Shown here: positions 26,318 through 34,037 of the stretch, piece after piece
Position numbering within the stretch: the stretch's first letter is position 1
How the letters are laid out: each line of letters starts with the position of its first letter
Program-made: the position numbers and the translations under genes
NCBI RefSeq assembly: GCF_022179245.1
Contig: NZ_BPQM01000030.1
Location: 62,001 to 126,000 of the forward strand
DNA from: Methylobacterium gregans
GTDB taxonomy: Bacteria; Pseudomonadota; Alphaproteobacteria; Rhizobiales; Beijerinckiaceae
DNA: 64,000 bases
Direction of reading: 5' to 3'
The notes under the pieces: generated by a model
Databases searched by the model: none
Told to the model about the DNA's origin: nothing
What the model saw: only the letters and a program-made list of their open reading frames with translations

Positions 26318-26343
26318 AACGGCGGGCGCGGCCGTCTCGTTCC
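26318..26343 (-). promoter_or_regulatory. EcfG-type promoter (GGAAC-N17-CGTT)
   Basis: On the minus strand, GGAAC is at 26343-26339 and CGTT at 26321-26318 with exactly 17 nt between. The ATG of the Gly/Tyr-rich protein is 36 nt downstream. GGAAC-N16/17-CGTT is the known EcfG/PhyR general stress consensus. Confidence 0.8.
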
Positions 26344-26415
26344 AGCCCGTACCGTCGCAGGCTCGGAAACGTGCGCGACCGCACATCGCGCGCGGCTGCC
26401 GGGAGGGCCGCCGGA

Positions 26416-27783
26416 TCAGAAGATGCAGGCCTCGAAGGCAGGCTCGACCGAGCGCTGCCAGGAGCCCTCGTAGGCGGAGAGCCGATCCTCCGCGCGCGAG
26501 CGGCCGGCGGCGACGATGGCCTCCAGCGGCTGCAGGTAGATCGTCTCGTCGCGGCCCGCGGCGTCCCGGCGGGCGCGGGCCTGGAGGCCGGCGCGGGCGA
26601 TGGCCAGGGCCTCCGCCGCGACTCCCCCGAGGCTGCGCCCGCAGACCGGCGTGGCGAGGCCGAGGCGCGGCGCCGTGGCGCGCATGGCCTCCCGCCCCTG
26701 CGCGCTCCAGCCCTTCGTGAGGTCGAGCGCAGCGTCGAGAGCGGCCTCGTCGTAGAGGAGCCCGGTCCAGAAGGCGGCCTGCGCGGCGATCATGTCCGGG
26801 CCGCCGACATCGGAACCACGCATCTCAAGGAAGCGCTTCAGGCGCACCTCCGGGAAGGCGGTCGAGGCGTGGTTCGCCCAGTCCGAGACGGTCGCGTACT
26901 CGCCGGGCAGCTGGGGCAGCTTGCCGGCCATCAGATCGCGGAACGAGGCGCCCGAGACGTCGTGGTAGGTGTCGCCACGCTTGACGAAGTACATCGGCAT
27001 GTCGAGCAACCAGTCGACGTAGCCCTCGTAGCCGAAGCCCGCCTCGAAAGCGAAGCCCAGCATGCCGGTGCGGTCGGCATCGGTGTCGCGCCAGATCTCG
27101 GAGCGGCGCGAGAGGAAGCCGTTCGGGCGCCCGTCGGTGAAGGGCGAGTTGGCGAAGAGCGCGGTCGCCACCGGCTGCAGGGCGAGCGAGGCGCGCAGCT
27201 TCCTCACCATGTCGGCCTCGGAAGCGAAGTCGACGTTCACCTGCACGGTCGCGGTGCGCAGCATCATGTCGAGGCCGAGCTGCCCCACCTTCGGCATGTA
27301 GCCCGCCATGATCTTGTAGCGGCTCTTGGGCATGACGGGCGTCTCCTCGCGCCGCCATTTCGGGCTCATGCCGAGGTCGAGGAAGCCGATGCCGAGGGGA
27401 TCGGCGGCCCGCTTCGTGGCGGCGAGGTGCTCGTCGAGCTCCCGCACGGTGGCGTGCACATCCGGGAGGGCCGCGCCCGAGAGCTCGAACTGCCCGCCGG
27501 GCTCGATCGAGATGGCGCCGCCCTCTTCCGCGTGCAGGCCGATGATGTTGCCGAGATCGATGATCGGCTCCCAGCCGGTCTCCCGGCGCAGGCCCTCGAG
27601 CAACGCCCGGATGCCGCGCTCGCCCGCATAGGGCACAGGCGCGTTGTCCGCCCGGTAGAACGGGATCTTCTCGTGCTCCGTGCCGATGCGGAACTGCTCG
27701 CGCGGTTTCTCGCCTTCGGCGAACCACGCGATCAACTCGGCGCGCGTGGTGAGCGGGGTGGTGTCGGAGGTATCGCGCGCCAT
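26416..27783 (-). CDS. gshA: Glutamate-cysteine ligase (plant/alphaproteobacterial type)
   Basis: 455 residues from ATG 27783, the expected size. Motifs include FRIGTEHEKIPF (residues about 32-43), GLHAEEGGAISIEPGGQFEL near 85-105 (the glutamate/ATP site), LGMSPKW, and RTATVQVNVDF. This is the class shared by plants and alphaproteobacteria. It makes gamma-glutamylcysteine, the committed step to glutathione, in the cytosol with ATP. The next gene to the left (25854-26282) is transcribed separately. The 337 bp to the right toward rsmE contain a structured repeat. Confidence 0.96.
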   Translation of the reverse strand: MARDTSDTTPLTTRAELIAWFAEGEKPREQFRIGTEHEKIPFYRADNAPVPYAGERGIRALLEGLRRETGWEPIIDLGNIIGLHAEEGGAISIEPGGQFELSGAALPDVHATVRELDEHLAATKRAADPLGIGFLDLGMSPKWRREETPVMPKSRYKIMAGYMPKVGQLGLDMMLRTATVQVNVDFASEADMVRKLRASLALQPVATALFANSPFTDGRPNGFLSRRSEIWRDTDADRTGMLGFAFEAGFGYEGYVDWLLDMPMYFVKRGDTYHDVSGASFRDLMAGKLPQLPGEYATVSDWANHASTAFPEVRLKRFLEMRGSDVGGPDMIAAQAAFWTGLLYDEAALDAALDLTKGWSAQGREAMRATAPRLGLATPVCGRSLGGVAAEALAIARAGLQARARRDAAGRDETIYLQPLEAIVAAGRSRAEDRLSAYEGSWQRSVEPAFEACIF

Positions 27784-28006
27784 GCGCCTTCTGCCCGTGC
27801 GTCGTCGTCTGCGATGGGTGGAAGCGCGCCGGGCGCTCCGGCGAGTCCAGTATCCCGGCCCGTTGAACGGGATGTCGTGCGCTTAATCCACCCGGCAAGG
27901 CGCGACAACGCGGACGAATGCGACCCTGCCGCGCCGTTTCCGCCCAACGAGGCCGCGTGGACATGGCTATGTGCGTCCGCGCACACGGCCAAGCTCCAAC
28001 CGGAAC

Positions 28007-28107
28007 GGGGATCCCGAAGGGCCTCGGGGCGGTGCCCCGATCGGCCCTGCCGAACCGCTAGGGCTCCGCCCTGGACCCGCCGAAGGTCACGGATCTTTGG
28101 GATCCGG
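28007..28107. repeat. Structured intergenic palindromic element
   Basis: About 100 bp with nested inverted repeats: outer GGATCCC / GGGATCC (28009-28015 with 28099-28105), an inner hairpin AGGGCC-T-CGGGGC ... GCCCCG-ATC-GGCCCT (28018-28048) and a third, AGGGC-TCC-GCCCT (28060-28072). The segment from CTAGGGCTCCGCCCT onward resembles a motif family recurring in Methylobacterium intergenic DNA. It lies in the 337-bp stretch between gshA and rsmE; 27784-28006 shows no gene. Confidence 0.55.
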
Positions 28108-28120
28108 GACTTGTCAGCCG

Positions 28121-28873
28121 CTATCGGGCATCGCCGAGCACGGCCTGGACCAGGGCCAGCACCGCGACCGCCGCGGTGTCGGCCCGCAGGATGCGGGGCC
28201 CGAGGGAGAGTGCGACGGTGTTCGGGCGGGCCGCGATCAACTCCCGTTCCTCGGGCGCGAAACCGCCCTCCGGGCCGACCAGCACGGCGAGCGGAGGCGG
28301 TGCGGCCGGGTCAGTCGCCCCGCGAAGCGCCGCGACCGGATCGGCGACGGGCGCGTCCTCGTCGCAGAAGACCAGCAGGCGCTCCGACGCGAGGTCCGCC
28401 AGCGCCTCGGGCAGGCGCGCGGGCTCGGCGACCGCCGGAATCGCCAGAATGCCGCACTGCTCAGCGGCCTCCACGACGTTCGCCCCGAGACGCTCTAGGT
28501 TGATCCGTTCCCCTTGCGTGTAGCGGGTGAAGACCGGACGGATCGCGCCCGCGCCCATCTCGACGGCCTTCTGGGCGAGGTAATCGAGCCGCGCGCTCTT
28601 CAGGGGCGCGAACAGGTAGTGCAGGTCGGAAGCCGCCGTCTGGGGCCGCGTCCGCTCCAGCACGGCCAGGTCGGCGCTCTTGCGGCCCGAGGGCACGAGG
28701 CTCGCCCGCCACTCGCCGTCGCGCCCGTTGAAGAGCAGGACCGGGTCCTCGGGCTTCCGGCGCAGCACGTTCAGCAGATAGTTCGCCTGCGCCCGGTCGA
28801 GGGGCAGGCTGGCGCCCACATGGAGATCCGCCGCGACGTGGAGCCGGGGCGCGGTGAAATCGTAGGCCGCCAT
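28121..28873 (-). CDS. rsmE: 16S rRNA (uracil-1498-N3)-methyltransferase RsmE
   Basis: 250 residues from ATG 28873 (MAAYDFTAPRLHVAADLHVG). A PUA-like N-terminal domain precedes a SPOUT methyltransferase domain with the knot motifs LVGPEGGFAPEE (about 205-216) and LGPRILRADTAAVAVL at the C-terminus. It methylates U1498 of 16S rRNA using SAM. The longer open frame upstream is not supported. In alphaproteobacteria rsmE usually precedes ubiA and gshA in a cluster; here ubiA lies on the other strand 0.75 kb away and gshA is next, so the cluster is recognisable. Confidence 0.95.
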   Translation of the reverse strand: MAAYDFTAPRLHVAADLHVGASLPLDRAQANYLLNVLRRKPEDPVLLFNGRDGEWRASLVPSGRKSADLAVLERTRPQTAASDLHYLFAPLKSARLDYLAQKAVEMGAGAIRPVFTRYTQGERINLERLGANVVEAAEQCGILAIPAVAEPARLPEALADLASERLLVFCDEDAPVADPVAALRGATDPAAPPPLAVLVGPEGGFAPEERELIAARPNTVALSLGPRILRADTAAVAVLALVQAVLGDAR

Positions 28874-29037
28874 GCCCGTCTGGTCGCGCGGGGCGCGGCG
28901 CCTGTCAACGCGGGGCGCGCCGGAGCACCAAAGCGTTGCCAAATGGCTACAGTGAGGCTTTTTCAGCCAGAACCGCGCGCTGTGCGGCAACCCTTCGTGC
29001 CTTCGCGGTTGGCAGCCGCTCACCGCGTCTTGATTGA

Positions 29038-29055
29038 CGCCACATTCCTGTGGCG
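29038..29055. promoter_or_regulatory. CGCCACA-TTCC-TGTGGCG dyad
   Basis: Perfect 7-bp inverted repeat with a 4-nt loop, just after TTGA at 29030, 97 bp upstream of the ATG at 29152. It may be an operator or part of a promoter; no regulator is known. Confidence 0.35.
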
Positions 29056-29151
29056 AACCGGACCCCAAGAACACGGACGCCGTTCCGGCCGGGCTCCGGC
29101 GCCCGAAACGGCCACAGGGATACGGCCCGAAGGACCTCAGGAGTCTAGGCT

Positions 29152-29616
29152 ATGGCATTCAGGACCTGCGTACTGGCCGCGACGGCGTTGGCCGCCAGCA
29201 CCCTCTGGGGCGCCGCCGCCCTGGCGCAGTCGAGCGATTGCGGCGCGATCCAGAAGACGTTGGAGGAGCGCAAGGCCCTGGTCGCGAAGGCGAACGCCGC
29301 CTCGACCTCGAAGAAGAAGATGACGCCCCAGGAAGCCTGTGCCCTGTTCGGCAAGCTGCAGCAGAACGGCGTCTCCGGCATCAAGTGGATCGAGTCCAAC
29401 AAGGAATGGTGCTCGATCCCCGACTCGTTCGCGCAGGGGTTCAAGGCCGACAACCAGAAGGTCGGCGAGGTCCGCACCAAGGTCTGCGGCATGGCCGCCC
29501 AGGCCGCCAAGATGGAGGCGCAGGCCCGCGCCCAGGCGGCGAATGGCGGCGGCGGCGGCCTGCTCGGCGGACCCGGCCTGACCGGTTCGTTCAAGATGCC
29601 GCAGGGCGCGCTCTGA
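29152..29616 (+). CDS. Periplasmic protein of unknown function
   Basis: 154 residues. A signal peptide (MAFRTCVLAATALAASTLWG, cleavage after ALA) precedes a helical mature domain with four cysteines (DCGAI, EACALF, EWCSIP, KVCGM) that can form two disulfides, then an Ala/Gln-rich and Gly-rich tail (GGGGGLLGGPG). Proteins with this four-cysteine layout are found widely in Bradyrhizobium and Methylobacterium and are uncharacterised. AGGAG lies about 9 nt before the ATG. It lies 7 bp before ubiA on the same strand, so the two may be cotranscribed. Confidence 0.75.
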   Translation: MAFRTCVLAATALAASTLWGAAALAQSSDCGAIQKTLEERKALVAKANAASTSKKKMTPQEACALFGKLQQNGVSGIKWIESNKEWCSIPDSFAQGFKADNQKVGEVRTKVCGMAAQAAKMEAQARAQAANGGGGGLLGGPGLTGSFKMPQGAL

Positions 29617-29623
29617 TCCTCCG

Positions 29624-30586
29624 GTGCGCGCGGCGCACGGCGTGAGCGGCCCCGCGGACGGGCGCGTCGCGGACGCGGTGGCGGGACACTGGGTTGACCG
29701 GCTCGCCCCGCGGGCTACCCGCCCTTACCTGCGGTTAGCCCGCATCGATCGTCCCATCGGCTGGTGGCTGCTGCTGCTGCCCTGCTGGTGGTCCGCCGCG
29801 CTTGCCGCGACGCGGGCCGACCATCCCTGGCCCGACCCCTGGCACCTCGTGCTCTTCCTCGTCGGTGCCGTGGCGATGCGCGGGGCGGGCTCCACCTACA
29901 ACGACATCGCCGACCGCGACCTCGACGCGCAGGTCGAGCGCACGCGCTCGCGCCCGCTCCCCTCGGGGCAGGTCCGCCCTCGGGCGGCGGCCCTGTTCCT
30001 GATCGCGCAGGCGCTGGTCGGCCTCGCGGTGCTGCTGCAGTTCAACGGCACGGCAATCCTGGTCGGCCTGTGCTCACTGGCGCCGGTGGCGATCTACCCG
30101 TTCATGAAGCGGGTGATGTCGATGCCGCAGGCCGTCCTCGGCCTCGCCTTCGCCTGGGGGGCGCTGATGGGTTGGGTCGCGGTGTTCGGCACCCTCGGCG
30201 CGCCCGCCCTGCTGCTCTACGCGGGCAGCGTCGCCTGGGTGATCGGCTACGACACGATCTATGCCGTGCAAGACATCGAGGACGACGAGATTGCCGGGAT
30301 CCGCTCCTCGGCCCGGCTGTTCGGCGACCGGCTGAAGCTCGCCGTGGGGTTGTGCTACGGGCTCGCCGTGCTCTGCATCGCGCTCGCCGTGCGGGGCGCT
30401 GGCGGCGGGCCGCTCGCCTGGCTGGGCGTCCTGGCCTTCGCGGGCCATCTCGCCTGGCAGGTCTGGTCGCTACGAGAGCGCGACGGGCGCGGGGCCCTCG
30501 CCTTGTTCCGGGCCAATCGCGGCGCCGGCCTCATCCTGTTCGCCGGGCTCGCCGCAGACACGGTCGCGCTCGGCTGGCTGTACTGA
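29624..30586 (+). CDS. ubiA: 4-hydroxybenzoate polyprenyltransferase
   Basis: 320 residues from a GTG at 29624; GTG 29642 (MSGPADG...) is an alternative start. Aspartate-rich motif 1 is NDIADRDLDAQVERTRSRPL (about 93-112), motif 2 YDTIYAVQDIEDD (about 209-221), and eight to nine hydrophobic helices run through the protein, as in UbiA. It attaches the polyprenyl tail to 4-hydroxybenzoate in ubiquinone synthesis in the inner membrane. The gene follows the small periplasmic protein gene by 7 bp and stands 19 bp before a convergent DUF6101 gene. Which tail length it uses is not determined. Confidence 0.94.
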   Translation: MRAAHGVSGPADGRVADAVAGHWVDRLAPRATRPYLRLARIDRPIGWWLLLLPCWWSAALAATRADHPWPDPWHLVLFLVGAVAMRGAGSTYNDIADRDLDAQVERTRSRPLPSGQVRPRAAALFLIAQALVGLAVLLQFNGTAILVGLCSLAPVAIYPFMKRVMSMPQAVLGLAFAWGALMGWVAVFGTLGAPALLLYAGSVAWVIGYDTIYAVQDIEDDEIAGIRSSARLFGDRLKLAVGLCYGLAVLCIALAVRGAGGGPLAWLGVLAFAGHLAWQVWSLRERDGRGALALFRANRGAGLILFAGLAADTVALGWLY

Positions 30587-30605
30587 CACCCCGGTCGATC
30601 CGCTC

Positions 30606-31109
30606 TCAGGTCCGGGCGATGATCTCCTTCTCGCCCCGGTGGATCAGCGGACGGGCCGGCAGGCGGCCGGTCTTGCGGCGGACGAGGAAGCGCGGGCGCC
30701 GGTCGCAGAGCGAGCCGTGGCGGCGGCGCATCCGGGTCTTGCCCAGCGCGAGCTGGCCGAGCTGCTGCGAGACGGGGCAGAGCACGCCGTCCTCACGCAC
30801 GATCATCCGGGCGAGGCCGGCCTTCTGGGCGATGTCGCGCCACACGGCCACCACCTCCTCCTCGCAGAACGGGCCCAGCTGATCGAAGACCCGGCCCTCG
30901 GCATCGACCAGCGCCAGCATGAACCAGTCCTCGCCGCTGGCTTCGCTGGCGTCGCCCGCGAAGGCCAGCGCGACGCCGGCAGGCTTGGAGCCCTGCTGCG
31001 CGGCGCCGAACACCGGGAGCGCCGGGAAGGCGGCGGGCCAGACCGGGGCCGCGGCACCGTCCTGGCAGTGGATCTCGTGAGAGCTCGCCATGGTTTCGAA
31101 GGTGTTCAT
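30606..31109 (-). CDS. DUF6101 family protein
   Basis: 167 residues from ATG 31109. It ends with a conserved basic block, RRRHGSLCDRRPRFLVRRKT, then 'GRLPARPLIHRGEKEIIAR'. That block and the length define DUF6101, found in Rhizobiales. The N-terminal half is a mixed alpha/beta segment (FAGDASEASGEDWFMLALVDAEGRVFD). No catalytic residues are evident and the role is unknown. It is convergent with ubiA. A TTAAG...TTAAG pair 85-105 bp upstream has the wrong spacing for CtrA. Confidence 0.8.
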   Translation of the reverse strand: MNTFETMASSHEIHCQDGAAAPVWPAAFPALPVFGAAQQGSKPAGVALAFAGDASEASGEDWFMLALVDAEGRVFDQLGPFCEEEVVAVWRDIAQKAGLARMIVREDGVLCPVSQQLGQLALGKTRMRRRHGSLCDRRPRFLVRRKTGRLPARPLIHRGEKEIIART

Positions 31110-31441
31110 CGGTTCGATGCCCTGTTGCAAGTGGCGATCTCTGTCGGACCGTCCGTTATGCAGAGCAGATTGGCCCCTCACCTCCCTCGATGACCTTAAG
31201 AGCCAGCGTTAAGCGAATCTGGACCTGGGGCTTGCTGGTGGAATGCTCAACGCTTCCTTGCCCCGATACGAGGGATTCGGGCGATGCGAGAAGCGCCTCG
31301 CGCTGCTTGTGGCCCTTCGCACCGCATCTTAGAACAGTGGGCATGCCAGTCTCACTGGCCCAACCCTCTCCGTCCCCGTGTCGTCCGGTCCGCCCCAGGG
31401 ATCGTCGCGCCGCTTTGGGGCCGGCCCGAACCGGATCACGG

Positions 31442-32272
31442 ATGCCTGACCCGATCTCCGCCGATTCCGTGTCCGCGCTGATGCCCGCCCTGCGCGGCGT
31501 CCTCCGCGAGGCGGCGGATCTCGCCCTGCCGTTCTTCCGTCAGGGCGACCATACGTCAGCGCGGGTCTGGTCGAAGGCCGGCGGTTCGCCGGTGACGGAG
31601 GCGGACGTCGCCGTCGACACCTTCCTGAAGATCCGCCTGAGCGAGCTGGTGCCGCAGGCCGCATGGCTCTCGGAGGAGACGGCGGACGACCATGCCCGGA
31701 TCGGGCGCGACCTCGTCTGGATCGTCGACCCGATCGACGGCACCCGCGCCTTCCTGTCGGGGCACCCCGACTGGTCGATCGCGGTGGCGCTGCTGTCGGC
31801 TGGAGAACCGCTCATCGGCTTCGTGCACGCGCCCATCTGCGGAAAAGCCTACGAGGCCGTGCGCGGACAGGGCGCCACCTGCAACGGGCAGCCGATCCGG
31901 GTCTCCGCACAGGCGGAGTTGCCCGGCGCACGCGTGACCGGCCCGAAGCCGATGTTCGACCGGCTGGAGCGCGGCGTGTCACGGACCGGCGCGCAGCCGG
32001 ATTTCACGATGATCGAGCGCATTCCCTCACTGGCCCTGCGGCTGGCGCGGGTCGCCGAGGGCGCGATCGACCTCGGCCTGATCACCGCGAATGCGCGGGA
32101 CTGGGATCTAGCGGGGGCGGATCTCGTCTTGCGCGAGGCCGGCGGAAGCGTTCGCGACCGCGAGGGACGGATGCCGGTCTACAACCGGCCGGAGCCCGTG
32201 CACGGCGAACTCGTCGCCGTCACGGACGCGCTCCGTGCGCAGGCCTTGTCGGCTTGGCAGACGGGCGGTTGA
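31442..32272 (+). CDS. Inositol-monophosphatase-like phosphatase (CysQ/HisN type)
   Basis: 276 residues from ATG 31442. The family metal motifs are present: SEETADD (about 80), WIVDPIDGTRAF (about 97-108) and WDLAGADLVLREAGG (about 221-235). Within the superfamily it is closer to CysQ (3'(2'),5'-bisphosphate nucleotidase) and bacterial HisN-type histidinol-phosphatases than to SuhB. The exact substrate cannot be decided without cysteine or histidine genes nearby. A second member of the superfamily occurs at 46714-47508. The 332-bp region upstream shows no other gene. Confidence 0.8.
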   Translation: MPDPISADSVSALMPALRGVLREAADLALPFFRQGDHTSARVWSKAGGSPVTEADVAVDTFLKIRLSELVPQAAWLSEETADDHARIGRDLVWIVDPIDGTRAFLSGHPDWSIAVALLSAGEPLIGFVHAPICGKAYEAVRGQGATCNGQPIRVSAQAELPGARVTGPKPMFDRLERGVSRTGAQPDFTMIERIPSLALRLARVAEGAIDLGLITANARDWDLAGADLVLREAGGSVRDREGRMPVYNRPEPVHGELVAVTDALRAQALSAWQTGG

Positions 32273-32287
32273 GGGAGGCGGGGCCGG

Positions 32288-32518
32288 TCAGATCGCGGTC
32301 TCGTGCAACCGGACGCTGTCGGGTGCGAGGCCGAGGCGCTCGGCGAGGTGCCAGCGCAGCTCACGCGGCGAATGGTAGCCGTAGCTGCGATCGATCAGGT
32401 GAGAGAGGTCGGCCTTTCGCCCGGCACGGGAGGCTTCGTTCAGGGTCTTGACCCGGAAGGTCGGCGCGTCGGTGACGGGCGACCGTGCGCTCTTGAGGCG
32501 CGTGTACTCAAACTGCAT
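32288..32518 (-). CDS. Small hypothetical protein
   Basis: 76 residues from ATG 32518 (MQFEYTRLKSARSPVTDAPT). The C-terminus has a helical 'YGYHSPRELRWHLAERLGLA' pattern. It is probably cytoplasmic and basic. No family was recognised. The ribosome-binding region AGAAAAGAC is weak, so the gene is a moderate prediction. It lies between the phosphatase gene and cspA, on the same strand as cspA. Confidence 0.5.
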   Translation of the reverse strand: MQFEYTRLKSARSPVTDAPTFRVKTLNEASRAGRKADLSHLIDRSYGYHSPRELRWHLAERLGLAPDSVRLHETAI

Positions 32519-32712
32519 GTCTTTTCTTGTTCTATCCCATGTCCGGCGCAGGTCTTGTCCGTCATCCGGCCCCTGCGCTCAGTTTCTTCTGTTATCGTCC
32601 GTCCGGCGCGACCGGTCCCGCGTGAAACGCGTCGGGACGGCAGCGTCGGAGGGCTTCGGCCGGGTTTCGGCCGCGTGAGCAGGCTCCGATTTCGAGAGCC
32701 GCGGGAGGTGTG

Positions 32713-32922
32713 TCAGGCCGCCTGGAGGTTGCCTGCCGCTTCCTTGCCGCTGCGCTTGTCGGCTACGATCTCGTAGGAGAGCTTCTGCCCCTCGACGAGG
32801 TTACGCAGCCCAGCGCGCTCGACAGCGGAGATGTGGACGAACACGTCCTTGCCGCCGTCATCGGGCTGGATGAAGCCGTAGCCCTTGGTCTCGTTGAACC
32901 ACTTCACGGTGCCGGTATTCAC
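32713..32922 (-). CDS. cspA: Cold-shock domain protein
   Basis: 69 residues from a GTG at 32922, with AGGTA 9-10 nt before it; the longer open frame upstream is non-coding. RNP1 (KGYGFIQ) and RNP2 (VFVHIS) are intact, and [19 protein letters not shown] at the start is typical of bacterial Csp proteins. It is an RNA/ssDNA chaperone. The 301-bp gap between this start and the next gene probably includes a long 5' leader with temperature-responsive structure as in other cspA genes, but no specific element was identified. Confidence 0.95.
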   Translation of the reverse strand: MNTGTVKWFNETKGYGFIQPDDGGKDVFVHISAVERAGLRNLVEGQKLSYEIVADKRSGKEAAGNLQAA

Positions 32923-33223
32923 GTATAGTACCTCGTATCGTCCATAAGACGAGGGTTCGTGCGCCCGAGGACGCTCGTCGCTTCGTCTTCGAAAGTCTTG
33001 CAGAGCAGGCAGGGCGCGAGACGCTGAACCTTCAAAAGCGCCGGTCTCGATCAGTGGCCCTCCGAGGACATATCTAGGAGGTCCTTGCGGCCGCAGCAAG
33101 GCGAGGGGGCCATCCAATTTCCATGTCGACCCGCGGCGTTCGCGCCGGGGGCTGCAGCGCGGCCCTGTGAATCGCGGGCGGCGCGGTGCATATATGGTAC
33201 GCGTTCAGGCAGTTAGGCGATCC

Positions 33224-33613
33224 ATGGCAGGCATCTCGGTTTCGTTGGAGGGGGCGAACATCCAGCTCTCCTTCCAGAAGGACGATCAGGCAACCGCCGT
33301 GGTGATGGACGCGCGCGCCGCCCGTGCCCTCGTGCGGGCGGTCGGCCAGCTGCTCACCGCGATCGACGACTCGGAGGAACCGGAACTGCCGGAGGATCTG
33401 AGCGACGAGGAGGTCGCAATGCTCGACGTCACCTCCTCGGCGATCGAGGTCGGGACCGACGAGCAGGGCCAGGCCGTGGTCGCACTGCAAGCGGGGGCAC
33501 TGCCGCCCTTCCAGCTCCGGCTGACAGACGAGGAGGCCCGCCACGTGGCGACGAGCCTCGCCGAGATCCTGAGCGCGCCGCGCGACGTGCGCGCCTCGCA
33601 CGGCGGACACTGA
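33224..33613 (+). CDS. Conserved hypothetical protein
   Basis: 129 residues from ATG 33224 (MAGISVSLEGANIQLSFQKD). It has a beta-rich N-terminal segment, a helix with 'RAARALVRAVGQLLTAIDDS', an acidic segment and a second, beta-rich repeat (VTSSAIEVGTDEQGQAVVAL), suggesting a duplicated fold. There is no signal peptide or known motif. It is convergent with the proline-rich peptide gene. The function is unknown. Confidence 0.65.
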   Translation: MAGISVSLEGANIQLSFQKDDQATAVVMDARAARALVRAVGQLLTAIDDSEEPELPEDLSDEEVAMLDVTSSAIEVGTDEQGQAVVALQAGALPPFQLRLTDEEARHVATSLAEILSAPRDVRASHGGH

Positions 33614-33627
33614 GGCCGCGACACAAC

Positions 33628-33660
33628 GAAAAAGCTCCTCCCCGCGAGGGAGAGGAGGAC
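33628..33660 (-). terminator. Terminator of the proline-rich protein gene
   Basis: CTCCTC-CCC / GGG-AGAGGAG stem; on the minus strand it is followed by CTTTTTCG. One bulge interrupts the stem. It belongs to the same CCTCTCCC...GGGAGAGG hairpin class seen at 15646 and 37481. Confidence 0.65.
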
Positions 33661-33667
33661 CGTATCC

Positions 33668-33874
33668 TTACATCCGCACACCGGGATCGGTCGGGCTGCC
33701 GGGGAAGACGTCCGGCTCGGAGCCCGGTCCGCCCGGCTCGCCGATGCCCGGATCGTTGACCGGATAGGGCGTACGCGGCCCAGTCGGGCCGATATCCGGC
33801 AGCTCGTCGGGCTGGGGTGGCGGCGGCAGGTCGCCGGGCGTGGGGTCGGGCGTCGGAAGGCCGGGATTGGCCAT
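33668..33874 (-). CDS. Proline-rich small protein under an EcfG-type promoter
   Basis: 68 residues, more than a quarter proline (MANPGLPTPDPTPGDLPPPP), with Asp/Gly/Pro repeats and no cysteines, signal peptide or membrane segment. Close relatives are widespread in Methylobacterium as short 'MANPGLPTPDPTPGD' proteins of unknown role. A GGAAC-N17-CGTT promoter lies 36 nt upstream, on the opposite side of a 25-bp interval from the PfpI promoter. It is probably a small stress-response protein; the function is unknown. Confidence 0.7.
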   Translation of the reverse strand: MANPGLPTPDPTPGDLPPPPQPDELPDIGPTGPRTPYPVNDPGIGEPGGPGSEPDVFPGSPTDPGVRM

Positions 33875-33909
33875 GCGCGGATCTCCTGGCTGTCGGGAAC
33901 GTGCGGGCT

Positions 33910-33935
33910 AACGGCCGCCGCCGGCCGCCTGTTCC
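33910..33935 (-). promoter_or_regulatory. EcfG-type promoter (GGAAC-N17-CGTT)
   Basis: Minus-strand GGAAC at 33935-33931 and CGTT at 33913-33910, exactly 17 nt apart, with the proline-rich gene's ATG 36 nt downstream. Motif and position fit the EcfG general stress sigma factor. Confidence 0.8.
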
Positions 33936-33975
33936 GGCCTGAGGTTGACGCAGAAGAGCCACACCCCTCCTGCGC

Positions 33976-34000
33976 GGAACGTCGCCGCGCCGCTCCCGTT
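33976..34000 (+). promoter_or_regulatory. EcfG-type promoter (GGAAC-N16-CGTT)
   Basis: GGAAC at 33976-33980 and CGTT at 33997-34000, 16 nt apart, with the PfpI-type gene's ATG 37 nt downstream. It is back to back with the element at 33910-33935. Confidence 0.8.
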
Positions 34001-34037
34001 GCCCGTCCAGTTCAACGACGGAACGGGAGAGCCCGCC

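Noticed and set aside
27784..28006. Possible small gene between gshA and the structured repeat
   Set aside because: Short open frames here have no ribosome-binding sequence, no motif and low-complexity composition.
31195..31225. TTAAG...TTAAG pair upstream of the DUF6101 gene considered as a CtrA box
   Set aside because: The spacing between halves is 9 nt rather than 7.
32923..33223. Possible non-coding RNA or riboswitch in the cspA upstream gap
   Set aside because: No recognisable conserved fold or known riboswitch core; only an ordinary cold-shock leader is plausible.
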